A DNA stretch of 64,000 nucleotides from Pedobacter frigiditerrae (GTDB taxonomy: Bacteria > Bacteroidota > Bacteroidia > Sphingobacteriales > Sphingobacteriaceae), in assembly GCF_032678705.1 (NCBI RefSeq), contig NZ_JAVTSS010000001.1, positions 1,922,001 to 1,986,000 on the forward strand, written 5' to 3'. Of the stretch, positions 43,720 through 53,658 are shown in pieces; the stretch's first letter is position 1, and every line of letters begins with the position of its first letter. The position numbers were made by a program, and so were the translations under genes. A model generated the notes under the pieces. The model ran no database searches and had not been told where the DNA came from. It was given only the letters and a program-made list of their open reading frames with translations.

Positions 43720-46242
43720 TTATATTTGGTTAGAAGTATTCCATTCTGCTACGCGTTTCTGTCCACGCATATCAACAAATTCTATAGTTGGGTCTTTCTC
43801 TTCTGGTGCATTTACAAAGTGAGAAAATCTTTTTCTGATGGCAGGATTTTCAATGGCTTCCTTCCATTCGCATTTGTATGAATTAACTAAATTTTCCATT
43901 TCTTGCTCCCACTGTGCCGCCATTCCTAAACTATCATTGATGATCACATTGCGCAAATAATCAATTCCGCCTTCCATTTTATTTAGCCAAGTTGCTGTTC
44001 TAGTTAATGGATCAGCAGTACGGATATAGAACATTAAAAAACGATCGATGTATTTGATGCAAGTATCACTATCTAAATCTGTAGCCAACAGTAAAGCATG
44101 TTGCGGTTTGCTACCTCCATTTCCACACACATACAAATTCCACCCTTTTTCTGTTGCAATGATCCCAAAATCCTTGCTTTGGGCTTCGGCACATTCTCTA
44201 ATACAACCACTAACAGCCGATTTCAATTTATGTGGCGCCCTAATCCCCCTATATCTTTCTTCAATTCTTATGGCATAACTTACACTATCGTGTAAGCCAA
44301 ACCTGCACCAAGTGCTACCAACGCAACTTTTAACGGTTCTTAAAGCCTTGCCGTAAGCGTGGCCACTTTCAAAACCTGCAGCAATTAGCTCTTCCCAAAT
44401 AACTGGAAGATCATTAACATGTGCACCAAACAAGTCAATGCGTTGTCCTCCAGTAATTTTGGTATAGAGATTATATTTTTTGGCTACCTCGCCGATGACA
44501 ATTAATTTATCTGGAGTAATTTCCCCCCCTGGAACTCGAGGAACCACAGAATATGACCCACCTTTTTGTATGTTCGCCAAAAAACGATCATTACTATCTT
44601 GAGCAACATCGTTTCCTTTTTTCAAGATCATTTCATTCCACAAACTTGCCAATAACGAAGAGACCAAAGGTTTACAAACCTCACAACCATCATTTTTACC
44701 AAATTCGTTTAAAACTTCATCATAACTTTTCAGTTCGTGGATATGAATCAAGTCAAAAAGCTCTTGTCTACTATAATTAAAGTGTTCGCAAATTACATTT
44801 TTAACATATTTGCCCTGCGATTTAAAAGTATGTACCATTAAATCCTTAACCATAGGGATACAACCACCGCAACCGGTACCTGCTTTTGTGCATTTTTTAA
44901 TATCGTCTAGGTTTTCGCAGTTTTGATTAGTTACCGCTCCACAGATATCTCCTTTGCTTACGCCCTCACAACTACAGATTAATGCAGAATCTGGTAAGCC
45001 TACAATTCCAGCACCATCAGCTCCATCGCCGCCACTTCTACTACCAAAAATCAATTCTTCTGGGTTTTCTGGTATAACGATTTTGTTATTGACAGTTTGC
45101 AACAGCATGTTGTACGCTGTTGCATCACCAATCAATATACCTCCTAAAAGGTGTTGTCCATCATTACTTACATTTATTCGGCTGTAAATTCCTTTATGTT
45201 TATTTTCAAAAATGATCGTTCTACAATCTGGTTCATCAATAAAATTATCACCAAAGCTCGCCACATCAATCCCTATCAGCTTAAGTTTGGTACTCATGTC
45301 AAAACCGGTAAACTCTTTAGCTCCTTCGCACAAATTAGCAGCTAACACTTCTGCCATTTCATAACCTGGAGCGATTAAGCCGTAGATCATGCCATCATAT
45401 AAGGCACACTCGCCAATGGCAAATACAGATGGGTCGCTAGTTTGCATTTTCTCGTTCACCAAAATGCCACCTCTCGATCCAACCTCAATACCACAAGCTT
45501 TAGCTAATTCATCCCTTGGCTTAATACCTGCCGAAATAACCAACATGTCCACTTCTAGTTTTGTATCATCACTAAACTGCATGGCGGTAATTTTTTCCTC
45601 ACCTTCTATACTTGTTGTATTTTTATTCAAATGAATTTTTAATCCTAGATCTGCCAATTTAGATTTTAGCATTTCACTACCAGCAGCGTCTATTTGTCTA
45701 GGCATTAAACGAGGAGCAAACTCAATAATGTGAGTTTGTTCAATTCCTAAATCTATTAAAGCCTTTGCTGCTTCTAAACCCAATAAACCACCACCTATTA
45801 CAGCACCGATTTTTGCCTTTTTAGCAAATTCGCTTATTAATTCTAAATCTTCAATGGTACGATAAACAAAAACACCATCTTTCTCTACACCAGGAATAGT
45901 TGGCACAAAAGCAGCAGAACCTGTAGCGAACACTAAATAGTCATAAGTATAACTTAAACCATCTGCAGCATACACCATTTTAAAATCGCGGTCTATCTTA
46001 ACAATCGGATTACTTAAGAAAAGTGTAATATTTTGTTCTTTATACCATGTTGCTGTAGATAAAGAAAGATCTTCTGCTGTTTTACCATTAAAATACTCAC
46101 TTAAATGAACACGATCATAAGCTCTTCTGCATTCTTCACCAAAAACAATTAAATCAAAAGACTCAGACTTAGATTTTAGCTTTTCGCAGAACTTATATCC
46201 CACCATTCCATTTCCAATCACGATAATTTGAGTTTTTTTCAT
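43720..46242 (-). CDS. nirB: NAD(P)H-nitrite reductase large subunit
   Basis: The 840-residue protein has FAD- and NAD-binding folds (IIVIGNGMVGYKF, IGAVIGGGLLGLEAAKAL). Two BFD-like [2Fe-2S] regions follow (CSCEGVSKGD with GTGCGGC, and NDGCEVC). The siroheme reductase domain begins at PGGEITPDKL. The siroheme/[4Fe-4S] ligands are intact as C-x5-C (SCVGSTWC) and C-x3-C (GCIRECA). It reduces nitrite to ammonium in the cytoplasm with NirD. It is the first gene of the minus-strand nitrate operon and diverges from the siroheme methyltransferase gene. Confidence 0.96.
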   Translation of the reverse strand: MKKTQIIVIGNGMVGYKFCEKLKSKSESFDLIVFGEECRRAYDRVHLSEYFNGKTAEDLSLSTATWYKEQNITLFLSNPIVKIDRDFKMVYAADGLSYTYDYLVFATGSAAFVPTIPGVEKDGVFVYRTIEDLELISEFAKKAKIGAVIGGGLLGLEAAKALIDLGIEQTHIIEFAPRLMPRQIDAAGSEMLKSKLADLGLKIHLNKNTTSIEGEEKITAMQFSDDTKLEVDMLVISAGIKPRDELAKACGIEVGSRGGILVNEKMQTSDPSVFAIGECALYDGMIYGLIAPGYEMAEVLAANLCEGAKEFTGFDMSTKLKLIGIDVASFGDNFIDEPDCRTIIFENKHKGIYSRINVSNDGQHLLGGILIGDATAYNMLLQTVNNKIVIPENPEELIFGSRSGGDGADGAGIVGLPDSALICSCEGVSKGDICGAVTNQNCENLDDIKKCTKAGTGCGGCIPMVKDLMVHTFKSQGKYVKNVICEHFNYSRQELFDLIHIHELKSYDEVLNEFGKNDGCEVCKPLVSSLLASLWNEMILKKGNDVAQDSNDRFLANIQKGGSYSVVPRVPGGEITPDKLIVIGEVAKKYNLYTKITGGQRIDLFGAHVNDLPVIWEELIAAGFESGHAYGKALRTVKSCVGSTWCRFGLHDSVSYAIRIEERYRGIRAPHKLKSAVSGCIRECAEAQSKDFGIIATEKGWNLYVCGNGGSKPQHALLLATDLDSDTCIKYIDRFLMFYIRTADPLTRTATWLNKMEGGIDYLRNVIINDSLGMAAQWEQEMENLVNSYKCEWKEAIENPAIRKRFSHFVNAPEEKDPTIEFVDMRGQKRVAEWNTSNQI

Positions 46243-46422
46243 AATTTTTTAGTGTTTTCTTAAAATTAAACAGGCTTTCGCTTAAATATTTTGATTTTTT
46301 AATACCAAAATCTAAAAATCTATCATTTTTTTATACAATTTATAATATTTAATATATAAAATTAGCAACTATATGATTTTTGATATCCAAATATAGACTC
46401 TAAAATTAATAAAACAATACTT

Positions 46423-46442
46423 TTTATGATTTTTATCATAAA
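46423..46442. promoter_or_regulatory. FNR-like palindrome between nirB and the siroheme methyltransferase gene
   Basis: TTTATGATTTTTATCATAAA has perfect 8-bp arms around TTTT and contains TGAT-N4-ATCA, the core of FNR-family sites. It lies 62 bases before the methyltransferase start and 180 bases before nirB. The FNR-like regulator gene at 34039 is the obvious candidate to bind it. Confidence 0.65.
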
Positions 46443-46504
46443 TAATTTAATTTTTAAGATATTTTTTATCATTTTTACGAAATAATACTAGAATATTTAA
46501 AATT

Positions 46505-47269
46505 ATGGAAGCAAAAACAAACGATTTTGAAGTATTTATTGTAGGAGGTGGTCCTGGTGACCCAGAATTAATTACAATGAAGGCATATAATGTATTAAAA
46601 AGAGCAGATGTTGTTCTTTATGACAACTTAAGTAACAAAGATTTACTAGAGATAGCACCAAAGTCTTGCAAAATGGTCTATGTTGGCAAACAACCTTATG
46701 GATGTTATACTCCTCAAGAAGAAATTAATAGACTAATTGTAGCTCACACCAAAACTCATAAAGTTATTGTAAGGCTAAAAGGAGGCGATCCTTATATTTT
46801 CGGAAGAGGCTTTGAAGAATTATTATATGCAGAAGAACAGGGTATCAAGGCAACTTACATCCCTGGTATTAGTAGCATGCAAGGCGCTGGTTTCATGGAC
46901 ATACCTTTAACACATAGAGGAATAAGCGAAAGTGTTTGGATGATTACTGGAACAAAAAAAGATGGCAGCCTTTCTAACGACTTAAAATGCGCCATGAAAA
47001 GTTCGGCTACAGTAGTTATATATATGGGCATGAAAAAAATGGACGAAATTTCTAGTACTTATATTAAGGGAGGTTTGGGGTCAATGCCAGCGGCGATTAT
47101 TCAAAATGCAACACTTGCACACCAAAAACAAGTAATTTGCGAAGTAAAAGACCTTTCGGAAGCAGCAACAAGAGAAGGATTAGCCTACCCTGCAATTATA
47201 ATAATAGGTAATGTGGTAAAAGCTAGAGAGGTAATTTACGAAGCACAGAACCGTTTATTGGCAGTTTAA
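46505..47269 (+). CDS. cobA: Uroporphyrinogen-III C-methyltransferase (siroheme synthesis)
   Basis: The 254-residue protein has the SUMT signatures VGGGPGDPELITMKA near the start and RLKGGDPYIFGRGFEEL at about 98-114, plus VIYMGMKKMDEI further on. It methylates uroporphyrinogen III to precorrin-2, the precursor of the siroheme used by NirB. The oxidase/ferrochelatase step is not encoded here. It is divergent from nirB and probably co-regulated through the shared 262-bp region. Confidence 0.94.
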   Translation: MEAKTNDFEVFIVGGGPGDPELITMKAYNVLKRADVVLYDNLSNKDLLEIAPKSCKMVYVGKQPYGCYTPQEEINRLIVAHTKTHKVIVRLKGGDPYIFGRGFEELLYAEEQGIKATYIPGISSMQGAGFMDIPLTHRGISESVWMITGTKKDGSLSNDLKCAMKSSATVVIYMGMKKMDEISSTYIKGGLGSMPAAIIQNATLAHQKQVICEVKDLSEAATREGLAYPAIIIIGNVVKAREVIYEAQNRLLAV

Positions 47270-47283
47270 ATGATTAGCTTAAT

Positions 47284-48153
47284 TTACTTACCTAGATACA
47301 CCTCATTTATTTGAGCAGATAGATATTTAAATGCGGCAGGAATTTCTACCGAAGCGTTTTTAACACTTCCTTCAATAAACAGATAACCTTTATAATTAAT
47401 TTGTTTTAACGCAGTTAAGTACGGCTTAAAATCATCTCCCTTTACGCCAGGTAACGAACGAGTTTCTTTTTCGGCAACTTCAACAAAGGCAATTACATCT
47501 CCAGCCGCAATAATTTCTTTAGGTAATTCCCCTTCACGCATCATGTGAAATATATCGGCATTCAACTTGAAATTTGGATGATTTACTCCCCTCACAATTT
47601 CTGCTGCAGATTTTAACGTATTCAAAAAATTGGTTTCTGATGACTGTAAATTCTCTAGCACAACTAGCACTTGGTGTTTTCCCGCTATTTCGCCCAGTTT
47701 TTTACATAGTTTAACAAAATCAGATTTCGCTTTATTAACATCATAATCAGTAGGAATACTTCTAGCACCAGAACTTCCCAGCACAATATATTTTACCCCT
47801 GCTTTTTTGGCTCTTGAAAGCACTCCTTCTGCATAAGCTAAAACTTTAGCCTCATCTACATTTGGTCCGGCTATCTTAATATCCGCAGGAAAAAACACAT
47901 TACAGGTTAATACTTTACATTTTGCCGCCTTTATTTTTTTTAGGTTTTCTTTAAACTCTTCATCACTTAATGCAGGGGAAAGCATTTTTTTAACCGACTC
48001 GGTAACCACTTTAAAACCGGCAGCATAAACCAAACTATCCTGACTTAAACTACTTGCAATACCCAAAGTTGGGGTTTGTTTTTGAGCAAAAATAGTATTA
48101 GTAACTGATAGCAGGCAAAAAAACGATAGCAAACTTAAACGTAGAAATTTCAT
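47284..48153 (-). CDS. Periplasmic sugar phosphate isomerase/epimerase-like TIM-barrel protein
   Basis: The 289-residue protein has a signal peptide (LRLSLLSFFCLLSVTNTIFA) followed by a xylose-isomerase-like TIM barrel. Barrel segments such as YIVLGSSGARSIP, VLVVLENLQSSETN and LNADIFHMMREGE carry Glu, Asp and His residues where the metal ligands of the family lie. The natural substrate is unknown. It converges on the methyltransferase gene with only 14 bases between stops. Confidence 0.85.
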   Translation of the reverse strand: MKFLRLSLLSFFCLLSVTNTIFAQKQTPTLGIASSLSQDSLVYAAGFKVVTESVKKMLSPALSDEEFKENLKKIKAAKCKVLTCNVFFPADIKIAGPNVDEAKVLAYAEGVLSRAKKAGVKYIVLGSSGARSIPTDYDVNKAKSDFVKLCKKLGEIAGKHQVLVVLENLQSSETNFLNTLKSAAEIVRGVNHPNFKLNADIFHMMREGELPKEIIAAGDVIAFVEVAEKETRSLPGVKGDDFKPYLTALKQINYKGYLFIEGSVKNASVEIPAAFKYLSAQINEVYLGK

Positions 48154-48738
48154 ATTTGGTTATGATTTGTAAAACTTATCCTAAGTCTAATGTACAGATT
48201 TATAGCAAAAAACAATCATCTGAAAAGCAAAACTCCTGCTAATATTGAGGCTGCTCCTTCTTTCCGCTACCTGCCTACCGCAGGCAGGAATCTTTTATAA
48301 GCTGCGCAAATAAAAGTATATCGCTGCAATAAGGTTTAGAAACAAAGGCAGGTGCTACTATTTAGGGTTGCAAAAGCACAAACCTGCGTTTATTAAACTG
48401 GTCCCGATTGCTATCGGGAGAAATGGAAAGCCCACAGGCAAGGAACGAGCCGAGGACTTGTAATGGAAAGCCAGACTACCTTTAAAAATTCTGATGTCTT
48501 TGCTTTTCAAAAAATAGTGTTTAGGCATTATTAACCACTGACATTTTTTCCGTTTTAGGTCATTATAGTGAATTGGAAAAAAGAAAGCCACACCTCTTAA
48601 GAATAAAGCGATATGTGCTGTCATAACATTGTAAACTGCTGTACATCAACACATCTTTCGGCATTCGCTTTGCGTTTATGAGCTAAAAAAGGAGAATTAT
48701 GCGATACTACTATCCAACACAAATAAAACACAGCAATC
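48154..48738. repeat. Gene-free region with palindromic spacer repeats
   Basis: No gene is supported in this 585-base stretch. It contains CCTGCCTACCGCAGGCAGG (48270-48288), an inverted repeat, and TCCCGATTGCTATCGGGA (48402-48419) with 7-bp arms. Words such as GAAAAGCAAAACTCCTGC and AGACTACCTTTAAAAATT resemble GAAAAGCAAAACCTGC and GGACTACCTTAAATT around 35325-35635. The promoter of the lipoprotein gene at 48739 should be near its right end. Confidence 0.65.
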
Positions 48739-49323
48739 ATGAGAAAACAAATTTTCTTAATACTGGCGTTGGCAGTTGGACTGTCGGCCTGTAGCAATTA
48801 CAACTATTATGCAGTTAGCAACAAAAAACTTTCTGCAAATTACAAAAGCTTTGCTTGGTTACCAGAAAGCAAGTCGAAAGCGTCTAAATTATATAATAAC
48901 CAAATCGCAACAGATAGAATTGTTGAAGCAACAAGTAATGCGTTGACTAATAAAGGTTATCAGTTAGATAATAAAAATCCTGATATACTGATTAAGTACA
49001 CAGCAGGTGTAACTACAAAAACTAGAGAATATAATGAACCTGTTTATTATAACCCGCCTGCACGAATTGTACCGAGATTGGGTTACGCAAGAGGCAGTGC
49101 ATTTTACTACTATTCTTATGTTAATCCCTACCCTGTATATGTAGGCTCTGAAATGAGAACGATCAACGTGAAAGAAGGAAGCGTGATGATCGACTTGATT
49201 GACAGAAAATCAGGAAAAGTGATTTGGAGAGGTTGGGCTGAAGGAGAAATTAACAATCCTGAAAAAGCCATCAATGATATTCCGAAAGTGGTGGATAATA
49301 TCTTCAAAAAACTTTCATCCTAA
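48739..49323 (+). CDS. DUF4136-family lipoprotein
   Basis: The 194-residue protein has a lipobox in AVGLSACSNY, so it is lipidated near Cys 18. The remainder fits DUF4136: KSFAWLPES near the start, ALTNKGYQLDNKNPDILIKY in the middle and GSVMIDLIDRKSGKVIWRGW before the end. It is likely anchored in the outer membrane facing the periplasm. The function is unknown. A terminator follows directly. Confidence 0.9.
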   Translation: MRKQIFLILALAVGLSACSNYNYYAVSNKKLSANYKSFAWLPESKSKASKLYNNQIATDRIVEATSNALTNKGYQLDNKNPDILIKYTAGVTTKTREYNEPVYYNPPARIVPRLGYARGSAFYYYSYVNPYPVYVGSEMRTINVKEGSVMIDLIDRKSGKVIWRGWAEGEINNPEKAINDIPKVVDNIFKKLSS

Positions 49324-49330
49324 GTAAAAA

Positions 49331-49350
49331 AGCGCCTAATAACAGGCGCT
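49331..49350. terminator. Bidirectional terminator
   Basis: AGCGCCT and AGGCGCT form a 7-bp stem with a 6-base loop, preceded by AAAAA and followed by TTTTT. It can serve the lipoprotein gene on the plus strand and the Dabb gene on the minus strand, whose stops face each other. Confidence 0.9.
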
Positions 49351-49366
49351 TTTTTATTTAGGATTA

Positions 49367-49699
49367 TTATTCGACACAAGAATCATGCACTACTACTTTT
49401 TCCCAAAAGTGATTGTACTGATCAATCGCATCTAAATGTATAGGATGAGTTTCATAAATTGAACAATCTGTATGATCTTTAAAGGTGCAGATTAGATTAT
49501 AGGTAAAGGAATTATCTACTACATCTCTTTGATTAGTATTCGCTGCCCTGCCATACTTTAAGGATTTAAGAACTGGTATCGTTTTCAGCAATTCAAAAAA
49601 GCCCGTGAATTCAGTAATTTCCTGCTCTGCTAACTCTTTCTTAAGCCAAAACAACACATAATGAGTTATTTCTTGATCAACTAAATTATTTTTTTTCAT
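49367..49699 (-). CDS. Dabb (stress-responsive A/B barrel) domain protein
   Basis: The 110-residue protein matches the dimeric alpha-beta barrel Dabb family: THYVLFWLKKEL at the start, LKYGRAANTNQRDVVDNSF in the middle and YETHPIHLDAIDQYNHFWE near the end. Members are small cytoplasmic dimers of mostly unknown function. It is a single gene. Confidence 0.9.
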   Translation of the reverse strand: MKKNNLVDQEITHYVLFWLKKELAEQEITEFTGFFELLKTIPVLKSLKYGRAANTNQRDVVDNSFTYNLICTFKDHTDCSIYETHPIHLDAIDQYNHFWEKVVVHDSCVE

Positions 49700-49807
49700 A
49701 CTTAATTATCCTGAGGAATGTTGGGATTACGATTGCAAAATAACATAAAATAACGGTTAGACGACCCTTGTCCTCTTTTATTCTTAATCGTTAAATTGCA
49801 TAACTAA

Positions 49808-51226
49808 TTAAATCCCCTCGTTAAAAATTCCAAGTTCGGCTATTGATGGCGCAGAAGCAGTTTTATCAAATTTAACCCTCACTTTTTCTGCAAAAACACG
49901 AGCAAACCGATGTATATTTATTCTCGAACTAGAAACCTGATGTAGGCCACCCAATAATGGATACCATTTATTGTTACTGAAATATTCTAAAACGTAAGAT
50001 GATTGTACTGCTTTTCTCCTTGACAATACAACCATATTCAAAGGCACTTTTTTACCCAGTTCTACTTCGAACCAAGCAGAATCAACCTTAGGGTTAGCAT
50101 GCCAGCTGGTACCAAAATCATCATCCACGGCAAAATCCATGATATCCATATCATTGCTCCAACTAGAATTACATGGACGACCCTTTGCTAGGTTATGAGA
50201 AATAATTGGTGCATCTGCCCTAGGGAACTTTGGAAGGGCCAATCCTGGTTTGTACAATTTACCCATTTCCTTCAATGCAGTTAACGCATTCTCATCGATT
50301 AATCCATCGCGATTTGGTGCAACATTTAGAATAAAGTTACAATAGACCTGATTATAAGGTAATGCATTTTCATTGATCATTACTGCAGGAGATTTTACAG
50401 CAGTTGTAGGAAAAGAAGATTTCCAAAACCAATTGGCTTGCAGTGGCAAACAAGCAAGTGCGGGCAACTTGTTAGTTTCTTTAGAGATATGTTGACCAGC
50501 ACCTTGCTCATAAGATTTGATATCTGTGTAAAACAAAGCTTCTGCTGGATATTTTGCAGCATTTAAATCCATTACCAAACAATTAGGTTGAATTGATTTG
50601 ATTAACTTATAGATTTCCTCGAAAGGCACATCGTCATAAGAAATCCTCGACCAAGGTGCATCCCATCCATCTATTACCAATGCAGAAATTTCTCCATAAT
50701 TGGTTAACAATTCGGTAAGCTGTTCTTTAACCATTTTTATATGGCTAGCATTAATATGTCCAGGCCTTAATTTATGATGTGTATCCAATATGGAATAATA
50801 AAGCATTACTTTCAGTCCTTGTTTACGAAAAGAGGTGACGTATTCCTTAACCACATCGCGTTTCAGCGGACTATTCATCACATTATATGTTGTGGTTTTA
50901 GTATCCCAAATTGCAAAACCACTATGGTGTTTGGTTGTTAAACATCCGTAACTCATGTTAGCAGATTTGGCAGCCATAGCCCATTGATCTGTATTCAATT
51001 GTTTTGGATTGAAAATAGCTGGAGAAGCATCTGGATCTGCCCAATCATCTTCCATATAAGTAGGGATGTTGTAATGGATAAACATACCAAATCCAAGATC
51101 TACAAACTGCTGCTGAAGCTCATTTAATGGCATTTTGGCTGTAACACTCTTTTCTTGAGTTTTAGCAACTGTTGAGAGGAGTGCAAGAATTAGAAGTGTA
51201 ATTGTGGAAATTTTAATGTTTTTCAT
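49808..51226 (-). CDS. GH29 alpha-L-fucosidase-like enzyme with C-terminal discoidin domain
   Basis: The 472-residue protein has a signal peptide (ISTITLLILALLSTVAKTQ) and a GH29-type TIM barrel (about 30-320): FGMFIHYN, CLTTKHHSGFAIWDTKT, VMLYYSILD and ALVIDGWDAPW. The Asp of VIDGWD is the probable nucleophile. A discoidin/F5-8C carbohydrate-binding-like domain (about 345-472) follows. It probably removes terminal alpha-L-fucose or a related sugar. The gene is 190 bases after the thioredoxin-like gene and may be a separate unit. Confidence 0.88.
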   Translation of the reverse strand: MKNIKISTITLLILALLSTVAKTQEKSVTAKMPLNELQQQFVDLGFGMFIHYNIPTYMEDDWADPDASPAIFNPKQLNTDQWAMAAKSANMSYGCLTTKHHSGFAIWDTKTTTYNVMNSPLKRDVVKEYVTSFRKQGLKVMLYYSILDTHHKLRPGHINASHIKMVKEQLTELLTNYGEISALVIDGWDAPWSRISYDDVPFEEIYKLIKSIQPNCLVMDLNAAKYPAEALFYTDIKSYEQGAGQHISKETNKLPALACLPLQANWFWKSSFPTTAVKSPAVMINENALPYNQVYCNFILNVAPNRDGLIDENALTALKEMGKLYKPGLALPKFPRADAPIISHNLAKGRPCNSSWSNDMDIMDFAVDDDFGTSWHANPKVDSAWFEVELGKKVPLNMVVLSRRKAVQSSYVLEYFSNNKWYPLLGGLHQVSSSRINIHRFARVFAEKVRVKFDKTASAPSIAELGIFNEGI

Positions 51227-51416
51227 TTGTGTGTTTAAATTGTGATCGTTTAGAAGTTAGTGTATTATAAATTTATGGATTTAGATTGCTGTTTCTCATT
51301 TGTAAGCAAAATGTGGCTACTTTAAATTGGGTTTAACAACTTTATTCTTAAAAATGCGAACCCATCCAGATCCGCATTTAACTTAACTATAACTATTAAC
51401 TAAAGGTAGATTACGA

Positions 51417-52562
51417 TTATTTCATTAACTCTTCCAACTTTTTATTCAAGCTTTCGCCTCTTAAATCATTAGCAATAATTTTCCCTGTAGCATCTACTAA
51501 AAAACTTGCTGGTACAGCCCTTACGCCATACAATCTTCCAACTTCATTGTTCCATCCTTTTAAATCAGATACATGTAACCAAGTTAAACCATCACTTTTA
51601 ATAGCTTCTAACCACTTGTCTTTCTCGCCATCAAGTGATACCGAAAGAATGGTAAATCCTTTATCCTTATAAAGATTGTATTGTTTTACCAAGTTGGGAT
51701 TTTCTGAACGACAAGGACCGCACCAACTGGCCCAAAACTCTACCAACACGGTTTTTCCTTTTAAATCGGCTAAAGAAATTGGTTTCCCTGAAGGATCATT
51801 TTGAGTAAACATAGGAGCGGCTTGCCCAGCTTTGGTTGAACTAGATGCAGCAATTCTTTGAGCAATTTCTTTTCCAGTATCTGTTGCTTTTAAAGCTGGG
51901 TTTAATGCATCGTAAATTGGTTTTACTACTGCTACGTTCACCTTGCTTCCTGCACCTTCAGATAATGCCACAACAGCAAAATAAGAGTTAGGGAAATCTT
52001 TTGCGAACTTTAGCATTTTGGTGTTCCTATCGGCCATACTTTTCAAAAAACGAGCATTTACATCAGCCACAATAACAGAATCCCTTTTCTCATCGGCGCT
52101 TAAGCTGTTAAACTCATCATTTACGGTTTTCGTTAAATCCATGATGGTTCCACCAATTACTTTATTGTAAGCAATGTATTCGTCATTTATTTTGGAACCA
52201 GTAATAGTGGCATTGATTAATGAATCAGGAGAATCCATCACAACTTTATCCTTAGAGAAATAAAAATATATTACATCCTTTTCTACATAGATAGAATAAC
52301 CTTTTCCTTTTCCAGTTCTGCCAATTGCCATTCTAGAATAGGTAATTCCATCAACGTGACCAGTAATGGTAAAATTTCCATTTACAACAGGTATCGAATC
52401 TTGTCGGCTTACACCTGCATCCATATAATCTATGTAAACCGTTGCAGGTTGGTTTAGTGTACCAATTTTACCAGTAATACTAAAATTTTTGGCTTGGTCC
52501 TTAGTTTGTGCTGTAGCAAAAATTGGCAACGCAAGCGCTAGCAACAATAGTGTCTTTTTCAT
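51417..52562 (-). CDS. TlpA-like thioredoxin protein with DUF4369 domain
   Basis: The 381-residue protein has a signal peptide ending FATAQ, an N-terminal DUF4369 beta domain (about 28-125), a helical linker (about 130-235) and a thioredoxin fold with FWASWCGPCRSENP. It acts as a periplasmic thiol-disulfide reductase. DUF4369-thioredoxin genes are regular members of sigma/anti-sigma-linked SusC/SusD operons in Pedobacter-like bacteria. It is separated from the HExxH lipoprotein gene by 139 bases. Confidence 0.92.
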   Translation of the reverse strand: MKKTLLLLALALPIFATAQTKDQAKNFSITGKIGTLNQPATVYIDYMDAGVSRQDSIPVVNGNFTITGHVDGITYSRMAIGRTGKGKGYSIYVEKDVIYFYFSKDKVVMDSPDSLINATITGSKINDEYIAYNKVIGGTIMDLTKTVNDEFNSLSADEKRDSVIVADVNARFLKSMADRNTKMLKFAKDFPNSYFAVVALSEGAGSKVNVAVVKPIYDALNPALKATDTGKEIAQRIAASSSTKAGQAAPMFTQNDPSGKPISLADLKGKTVLVEFWASWCGPCRSENPNLVKQYNLYKDKGFTILSVSLDGEKDKWLEAIKSDGLTWLHVSDLKGWNNEVGRLYGVRAVPASFLVDATGKIIANDLRGESLNKKLEELMK

Positions 52563-52701
52563 ATTCTTTATTTTAATTGTATGTAATGTTTTTGGTTAAA
52601 ATTTGTGCATTGTATTTACCAAAAGATAGAGTTGAATTACAACGGGGATGATGACGCTATAAAACAACTCCTTCATCTTCTGGCGTTTGAGTATTAAATG
52701 T

Positions 52702-53646
52702 TTAATATTTTACGTTTGGAAAATCCTCCTTTGCATTTTTAAGCATGGCTTCCCAAGCAGAGCTCCATCCAAAAGCAAGTTTAGCTTGTTCTTTTAAATC
52801 AGCTCCCGCTGCCCCACTCCAGAAATGAATAAACTCTCCCCAATTTAGGTTCCTAGTATACTCCCCATTTTTCTTTGGGAATTCTTTTGCCAGTAATGCG
52901 AAATATTTATTTAAAACCGATGCTTCGCCATATTTACTATAAATTGGGTAAAACCAATCTCTAAACCAATAAGTTCCCTTTCTTGGAAAAACATCAGTTG
53001 TAGTTTGCATTTGGAGATAAACTTTGTCGGCTTCATCTTTTCTTCCGATATTTCTCAAGACATCGTAATTAAATATCTCCATGAACTTACTATCGCCCCA
53101 TAACACATCAGACGGTGACCCTTTTACGCCATGGCTAGCACCGCATACAATATGTCCCACCTCATGAATAGGAATACCGATGTCTTGACCGGTTGGAATC
53201 TCCCAATCGTGGTCTCCTGCAAGCCCACAATCTATTATGTTTCTAAAATCATGGCTTGCATCCCAATAAGAAGCAGGGTGACCACCGCAGGTAATGCATT
53301 TTTCAAATTGAGTGCCTTTATTAAGCACTTCAGATTTATGGAAAATCACATATAGTCTTTTATCGTCGCCAAACTCTCCATAAGTTTTCCTCACGTAAGC
53401 CCAAGTATCAGACATTGTTTTATAAGGCCAAGTAATAGTTTTATCCATCTTCCCATCGTAATAAAAAGCTACATTATCATCTTGGTATACTTGTGATACT
53501 AAAAGATCATGATTTGGCCAATGCTCTTGAATTTGCTTTGTTGGCTCCTGAACTGTTTTTTCTGTACTTTCTACTTCTTCGGTTTTACCGCATGAGAGTA
53601 ACACCCCCGCCAACAGTAAGGCGAAGTATTTTTTATCTATTTTCAT
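52702..53646 (-). CDS. Lipoprotein with HExxH zinc-metallopeptidase-like motif
   Basis: The 314-residue protein has a lipobox GVLLSCGK. The motif IPIHEVGHIVCG (H161-E162-x2-H165) has the zinc-binding pattern of gluzincin/metzincin peptidases, and FMEIFNYDVLR about 25 residues later could supply a third ligand. A C-x2-C pair (CITCGGHP) lies before the motif. I do not recognise the family. It takes the place where other operons of this type often encode a large zinc metallopeptidase, which supports a proteolytic role. It follows the PKD-like gene by 12 bases. Confidence 0.78.
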   Translation of the reverse strand: MKIDKKYFALLLAGVLLSCGKTEEVESTEKTVQEPTKQIQEHWPNHDLLVSQVYQDDNVAFYYDGKMDKTITWPYKTMSDTWAYVRKTYGEFGDDKRLYVIFHKSEVLNKGTQFEKCITCGGHPASYWDASHDFRNIIDCGLAGDHDWEIPTGQDIGIPIHEVGHIVCGASHGVKGSPSDVLWGDSKFMEIFNYDVLRNIGRKDEADKVYLQMQTTTDVFPRKGTYWFRDWFYPIYSKYGEASVLNKYFALLAKEFPKKNGEYTRNLNWGEFIHFWSGAAGADLKEQAKLAFGWSSAWEAMLKNAKEDFPNVKY

Positions 53647-53658
53647 TGTAATCTCTTG

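Noticed and set aside
48358..48624. 88-codon minus-strand open frame
   Set aside because: It overlaps palindromic spacer repeats, and its predicted sequence shows no domain or signal.
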